Origin: Paractinoplanes toevensis
GTDB lineage: Bacteria > Actinomycetota > Actinomycetes > Mycobacteriales > Micromonosporaceae
Reading direction: 5' to 3'
Assembly: GCF_018332695.1 (NCBI RefSeq)
Contig: NZ_BOQN01000036.1
Span: 1 to 63,786 of the forward strand
DNA length: 63,786 bases
The position numbers and the translations under genes were made by a program. The notes under the pieces were generated by a model, which was not told the origin of the DNA, did not search any database, and saw only the letters and a list, made by a program, of their open reading frames with translations. Positions 60,517-63,786 of this stretch are shown in pieces (within the stretch, counting starts at the first letter, position 1; every line of letters starts with the position of its first letter).

Positions 60517-61956
60517 GTGTCCGGAAAACCCGCTGCACGGGGGCGGCACCGTGCCGAAACCGTGACGGAAAGAGACCAACCGGTTACGTTCCGGGACGTC
60601 TTCGCCATCCATGAGTACCGCGCGATCTACTCGTCGCTGCTCGTGAACTGGCTGGGTGACTACCTGTCCAAGGCCGCGATCACCGTCCTCGTCTATCAGC
60701 AGACCGAGTCGGTGCTCCTGACGGCGGCGGCCTTCGGCGTCTCGTTCCTCCCCTGGATCATCGGCGGCACCCTGCTCTCGGCGCTGGCGGAGCGCTATCC
60801 GTACCGCCGGGTGCTGATCATCGCGGACCTGTCCCGGATGGTGCCGATCGCGCTGCTGCTGGTCCCGAACACGCCGATCTGGGTCATGCTGGTCCTGGTC
60901 TTCGTGGCCAGCCTCGGGACGCCACCCACCCAGGCGGCCCGGTCCGCGCTGCTGCCCCAGCTCGTCGGCCGGGAGAAGCTGCCCACCGCGATCGCCGTCA
61001 ACCAGACCACCACCCAGGCCGTCCAGGTCGTCGGTTACCTCGCGGGCGCGACCATCGCGACCGCGATCAGCCCGCGGGTGGCCCTCTCCGTCGACGTGCT
61101 GACCTTCGCGCTCTCGGCGGCGTTCATCGCCCGCGGCGTACGCCCCCGGCCACCCGCCCAGGCCCGGGGCCAGCGCACCCACCTGCTGCACGAGTCCGGC
61201 GAGGGTTTCCGGCTGGTCTTCGGCCGGCGGGTGCTGCGCGACATCGCGCTGATGGTGTTCGTGCTGAGCGCGTTCTCCATCGCGCCGGAGGGCCTGGCCG
61301 CGGCCTGGGCCGCCGAGGGCACCAGCGACCCGGCGGCCCGCGGCCTCAACCAGGGCCTGATCATGGCGGCCAGCCCGATCGGCTTCGTGGTCGGCGGCCT
61401 GGTCATCACCCGGCTGACCGGATCGTCCACGCGCAACCGGCTGATCCGCCCGTTCGCGGTCCTCAGCTGCCTTGCCCTGGTCCCGGCCGCCTTCGGGCCG
61501 CCGATGCTCGTGGTGGTGGCTCTGGTGACCCTCTCCGGCGTCGCCATCGGCGGGCTGACGCCGACGCTCAACGGCAAGTTCGTGCTGATGCTGCCGCACG
61601 GTTACCGCGCCCGGGCGTTCGGCGTGATCCAGGCCGGCATGCAGCTTTCCCAGTTCGCCGGCGTCATGATCACCGGCGTGCTGGCCGACCTGTTCTGGCT
61701 GCCGCTGGTGGTCGGGCTGACCGCCCTCGCCGGAACCGCCGTGATGGGTTACCTGTCCGCCCGCTGGCCCAGCGACCACGCGTTCGCCACGGCCGTCGAG
61801 GAAGCAGCCGCGACCATGCCGCCGGCCGACGAGCCCGCCCCGCCCGCTCCCCCGCCCGTCGTGCCCGCCCCCGCCACCCCGGTCGAGCAGGCGCCGGGGG
61901 CGACGACGAGCGTCACATCCGAGCGCCCGGCCGCGGCTGGCAGGATGGACGGGTGA
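60517..61956 (+). CDS. MFS transporter
   Basis: 479 residues from GTG at 60517, preceded by ggagg 5 nt upstream; ATG at 60505 is an alternative. Twelve membrane segments, first one beginning RDVFAIHEYRAIYSSLLVNWL, with ALAERYPYRRVLIIADLSRM as motif A. A Pro-rich tail after residue 440 (EPAPPAPPPVVPAPATP) is cytoplasmic. The family is the MFS3 (EmrB-unrelated) type common in actinomycetes; the substrate is unknown. Confidence 0.88.
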   Translation: MSGKPAARGRHRAETVTERDQPVTFRDVFAIHEYRAIYSSLLVNWLGDYLSKAAITVLVYQQTESVLLTAAAFGVSFLPWIIGGTLLSALAERYPYRRVLIIADLSRMVPIALLLVPNTPIWVMLVLVFVASLGTPPTQAARSALLPQLVGREKLPTAIAVNQTTTQAVQVVGYLAGATIATAISPRVALSVDVLTFALSAAFIARGVRPRPPAQARGQRTHLLHESGEGFRLVFGRRVLRDIALMVFVLSAFSIAPEGLAAAWAAEGTSDPAARGLNQGLIMAASPIGFVVGGLVITRLTGSSTRNRLIRPFAVLSCLALVPAAFGPPMLVVVALVTLSGVAIGGLTPTLNGKFVLMLPHGYRARAFGVIQAGMQLSQFAGVMITGVLADLFWLPLVVGLTALAGTAVMGYLSARWPSDHAFATAVEEAAATMPPADEPAPPAPPPVVPAPATPVEQAPGATTSVTSERPAAAGRMDG

Positions 61957-62342
61957 GCGCACCCTCCCCGGACGAAATCACCTTCTACGAGGCGATCGGT
62001 GGCGAGCCGACGTTCCGCCGGCTCGTCGACAAGTTCTATCAGGGCGTGGCCGGCGATCCGGTGCTCCGCCCGATGTACCCGGAGGAGGACCTGGGCCCGG
62101 CCGCCGACCGGCTGACCCTGTTCCTGATCCAGTACTGGGGCGGCCCGAACACGTACTCGGCGAGCCGTGGCCACCCCCGCCTGCGGATGCGGCACGCGCC
62201 GTTCGTGGTCGACGAGGCGGCCCGCGACGCCTGGCTCAACCACATGCGCGACGCGGTCGATTCGCTGGGCCTGCCGGCCGACCGCAGGACGCAGCTCTGG
62301 GACTACCTGGAGCGCGCGGCCTACTTCATGGTGAACGCATAG
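61953..62342 (+). CDS. glbO: Truncated haemoglobin, group II (GlbO type)
   Basis: 129 residues from GTG at 61953, overlapping the MFS stop by 4 nt. FYEAIGGEPTFRRLVDKFYQGV starts the 2-over-2 globin fold, RLTLFLIQYWGGP holds the distal pocket, and GHPRLRMRHAPFVVD has the proximal His. The C-terminal LWDYLERAAYFMVN is the usual group II end. It binds oxygen and takes part in nitrosative or oxidative stress handling. Confidence 0.95.
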   Translation: MSAPSPDEITFYEAIGGEPTFRRLVDKFYQGVAGDPVLRPMYPEEDLGPAADRLTLFLIQYWGGPNTYSASRGHPRLRMRHAPFVVDEAARDAWLNHMRDAVDSLGLPADRRTQLWDYLERAAYFMVNA

Positions 62343-62427
62343 CCCGACCGGCTCCGTTTCCGGACATAAGGGTCGCTCGTTTGAGGGGATGACAAATACT
62401 GATCATCCGCGCCCTGGAGCTGCCCGC

Positions 62428-63678
62428 ATGCGTCGCCTGCTCTCCGCCGCCGTCATCGTTGCCGCCGCCCTGGCGTGCGCGCATCCGGCCCAGGCCGATT
62501 CGGCCCAGACCTCGGTGGTCTCGGCCAACCCGGTCGACTTCACCCCGCACGTCCTCGACGGCACCGTCTGGAGCATGGCGCTGGTCGGCGACACCGTCGT
62601 GGTCGGCGGCGCCTTCACCAAGGTCGCCGACAGCACCCGCAAGCACACCTACGCCCGGAAGAACATCTTCGCGTTCGGGCTGAGCGACGGAGAGATCCGC
62701 TCCTTCGCCCCCGAGGTGGACGGCGCGGTCTACTCGCTCGCCACCGGACCGAGCAGCACGGTCTACGCCGGCGGTGCGTTCAAGTCGGTCAACGGCTCCG
62801 CGCAGCGCGGCGTGACCCGGCTGGGCCTCAACGGCGAGCGAGTCTCCTCGTTCAGCGCCCGGATCAACTGGGGTGACGTGCGCGCCCTCCAGGCCCGCGG
62901 CTCCAGCCTCTACGTGGCCGGCACGTTCTCGGCGATCAACGGGGTGAACCGGGACGCCCTGGCCCGGGTCAGCGCGCTCACCGGCGCGGTCGACACCGGG
63001 TTCGACCCGAGGCTCACCGCGCCCGGCCTGAGCCGCACCCGGGTCGAACACTTCGACATCTCCCCCGACGGCAGCCGGCTCGTCGCGATCGGTGCGCTGC
63101 TGAAGGCAAGCGGCTACGACCGCACCCAGATCGCCATGTTCGGCGTCGCCGGCCCGAGCGCGGTGCTGCTCAACTGGTACACCGACGCGTACAAACCGGC
63201 CTGCATGAAGGGCTTCGACACCTACCTGCGGCAGATCAAGTTCGCGCCGGACGGTAAGTACTTCGTGGTGGCCGCGACCGGGCGGGCATCCTCACCGGAC
63301 CGGCTCTGCGACTCGGCGGCCCGCTTCGAGACCCTGGGCAACGGCCGGCACAACCCGACCTGGGTGCAGCGGACCGGCGGCGATTCGCTCTACGCGGTGG
63401 CGGTTACCGGGAGTGCCGTTTATCTGGGCGGTCACCAGCGGTATTTCGACAATCCGTACGGCACCGACGCTAAGGGGCCTGGACCGGGTGCTGTTGCCCG
63501 GCCGGGTATCGGGGCGGTCAGCCCTATTACCGGCAAGGCGCTGAGCTGGAACCCGACCCGGGCTCGTGGGGTGGGGGTGCGGTGCTTCCTGGTGGTGCCG
63601 CACGGGCTGTTGGTCGGCTCGGACACCGATGAGCTCGGGCGCGAATATCACGGGCGGATCGGGATGTTTCCGCTGTGA
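62428..63678 (+). CDS. Secreted beta-propeller protein (DUF5122-like)
   Basis: 416 residues from ATG at 62428, with ggag 9 nt upstream. Signal peptide (LLSAAVIVAAALACAHPAQA). The mature part consists of blade repeats with the recurring VWSMALVGDTVVVGGAFTKV, VYSLATGPSSTVYAGGAFKSV and VRALQARGSSLYVAGTFSAI pattern, as in DUF5122 propellers, six or seven blades. The Cys pair (ACMKGFD ... RLCDSA) may form a disulfide. The function is unknown; such proteins often act as surface or adhesion modules. Confidence 0.85.
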   Translation: MRRLLSAAVIVAAALACAHPAQADSAQTSVVSANPVDFTPHVLDGTVWSMALVGDTVVVGGAFTKVADSTRKHTYARKNIFAFGLSDGEIRSFAPEVDGAVYSLATGPSSTVYAGGAFKSVNGSAQRGVTRLGLNGERVSSFSARINWGDVRALQARGSSLYVAGTFSAINGVNRDALARVSALTGAVDTGFDPRLTAPGLSRTRVEHFDISPDGSRLVAIGALLKASGYDRTQIAMFGVAGPSAVLLNWYTDAYKPACMKGFDTYLRQIKFAPDGKYFVVAATGRASSPDRLCDSAARFETLGNGRHNPTWVQRTGGDSLYAVAVTGSAVYLGGHQRYFDNPYGTDAKGPGPGAVARPGIGAVSPITGKALSWNPTRARGVGVRCFLVVPHGLLVGSDTDELGREYHGRIGMFPL

Positions 63679-63786
63679 CTGCGGTGACTGCGGTGGTTGG
63701 GCTGGTTGCACACGGCAGCTGAGCTGCCTGGCTTCGCTTCCTCAGCTGGCGTTTTGCCCCTGGGGCGCTGATGAGTTGACGGCCGT

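Overview
This is a high-GC actinomycete chromosome segment. Codon use, many GTG/TTG starts, weak or leaderless translation starts, and the set of housekeeping genes at the right end (class F sortase, GlbO truncated haemoglobin, PepN, RpiB, a DUF5130 protein, an HNH nuclease) suggest a member of the Micromonosporaceae such as Actinoplanes. That assignment is inference from gene content, not from a marker gene.

Left end, 1-19.6 kb: an accessory region. It opens with the tail of a Pro/Gly/Tyr-rich protein and a broken IS630-like transposase. A three-gene operon on the minus strand follows (15339 down to 1639): a giant secreted LamG protein with four repeated carboxypeptidase-regulatory/NIDO-like modules, a 2238-residue RHS protein ending in a HINT self-cleaving domain and an RNase A-like toxin, and a small downstream gene that is the likely immunity gene. 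Diverging from it are the frameshifted remains of a second HINT-toxin cassette and an S1-like gene that may be its orphan immunity gene. Next come a DUF2637 membrane protein and a coupled small gene of the kind carried by actinomycete integrative elements, then a 3' fragment of tRNA-Gly that looks like an attachment site.

19.6-28.1 kb: a carbohydrate ABC transporter operon (binding protein and two permeases) whose last gene is a fusion of a carboxymuconolactone-decarboxylase-like domain with a MarR DNA-binding domain. Beside it lie two convergent ceramidase-like genes, one of which has lost its zinc ligands, then a YihY/BrkB membrane protein and a scrap region with a slipin remnant and a copy of a repeat also present at 19.2 kb.

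28.1-40.3 kb: a very large two-catalytic-domain GH43 secreted enzyme behind a LacI-type operator, a membrane protein with two GGDEF domains, an MFS exporter with a WrbA-like flavoprotein under a divergent MarR gene and a striking 41-bp palindrome, an AraC regulator, and an ArsR-SRPBCC pair with a promoter/operator that can be read directly. A 38-residue membrane peptide gene lies at 40.16 kb.

40.3-45.8 kb: a nitrogen-scavenging operon. It holds a GntR regulator, an allophanate-hydrolase-type amidase that has lost most of its C-terminal domain, two cysteine hydrolases of the biuret/triuret hydrolase type, an NCS2-like permease and an AtzH-like protein. Together they fit uptake and hydrolysis of biuret, triuret or a related ureide to ammonia.

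45.8-63.8 kb: mostly ordinary core genes, including an SDR, an Eis-type acetyltransferase, a repeat-rich disordered protein, the DUF1015-esterase-rpiB operon, pepN, Uma2, DUF5130, class F sortase with a probable partner, an HNH nuclease, an MscS channel, an MFS transporter, glbO and a secreted beta-propeller protein. I found no rRNA, no complete tRNA and no CRISPR array.
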